Origin: Bacillota bacterium
Lineage (GTDB): Bacteria; Bacillota_B; Desulfitobacteriia; Desulfitobacteriales; Desulfitobacteriaceae
Assembly: GCA_021779415.1 (NCBI GenBank)
Contig: JAJYAS010000314.1
Coordinates: forward strand, 1-5,096
DNA: 5,096 bases
Direction of reading: 5' to 3'
Below the pieces are notes generated by a model. It worked only from the letters and a program-made list of their open reading frames with translations. It ran no database searches and was not told where the DNA came from. Position 1 is the stretch's first letter, and the number at the start of each line of letters is the position of its first letter. Made by a program: the position numbers and the translations under genes. Of this stretch, positions 5,065 to 5,096 are shown in pieces.

Positions 5065-5096
5065 GTGTCATCGTCATTTACTTAGTATAAAACATC

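Noticed and set aside
5024..5081. Short minus-strand frame MTMTLSLMIHKADPLSAR as the end of an ABC permease (KADPLSA resembles the FtsX-like tail)
   Set aside because: A stop codon directly precedes the ATG in frame and only about seven residues resemble the family, too few to support a gene.
1..5096. CRISPR arrays, tRNA or rRNA genes, insertion sequences
   Set aside because: No direct repeat-spacer pattern, cloverleaf, rRNA motif, transposase or terminal repeat pair was seen.

Overview
The window reads as chromosomal DNA of a low-to-moderate GC, spore-former-type Firmicute, most likely a clostridial member of the Peptococcaceae (Desulfosporosinus/Desulfitobacterium-like). This rests on Bacillus-like PurB/PurC/PurE proteins, strong AGGAGG-type ribosome binding sites, Bacillus-style PurR boxes, guanine and c-di-GMP riboswitches with intrinsic terminators, and a Gram-positive type efflux adaptor remnant. 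The genus is an inference. Every supported gene lies on the minus strand, so the functional order runs from high to low coordinates.

Right edge (about 4768-5096): a 78-codon C-terminal piece of a HlyD/MacA-type efflux adaptor. It looks like an internally deleted relic: a well-placed start with a good Shine-Dalgarno opens a six-codon frame that ends just inside the remnant. A 14-bp perfect palindrome and a possible -10 lie upstream.

3964-4695: a YkgJ-type cysteine-cluster protein (putative Zn/Fe-binding), apparently a single-gene unit.

3164-3840: a self-contained regulated unit made of a sigma-A-like promoter, a class I c-di-GMP (GEMM-I) riboswitch, a candidate terminator/antiterminator, a GTG-started 124-aa protein carrying the RodZ-type helix-turn-helix domain but no membrane segment, and a strong GAAA-loop terminator. 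This is the most interesting part of the window: a second-messenger riboswitch controlling a stand-alone RodZ-like HTH protein.

1-3150: the head of a de novo purine operon, purE-purB-purC-purF (purF is cut by the left window edge). Its control region has two inverted PurR boxes, a TTGACC-17-TAAAAT promoter, a guanine riboswitch with the guanine-specifying C, and a long intrinsic terminator just before purE. PurE, PurB and PurC carry out three steps of IMP synthesis (AIR/N5-CAIR to CAIR, SAICAR formation, and SAICAR cleavage to AICAR plus adenylosuccinate cleavage). PurF makes the committed phosphoribosylamine. Compared with the Bacillus order purEKBCSQLF, purK and purSQL are absent from between these genes.
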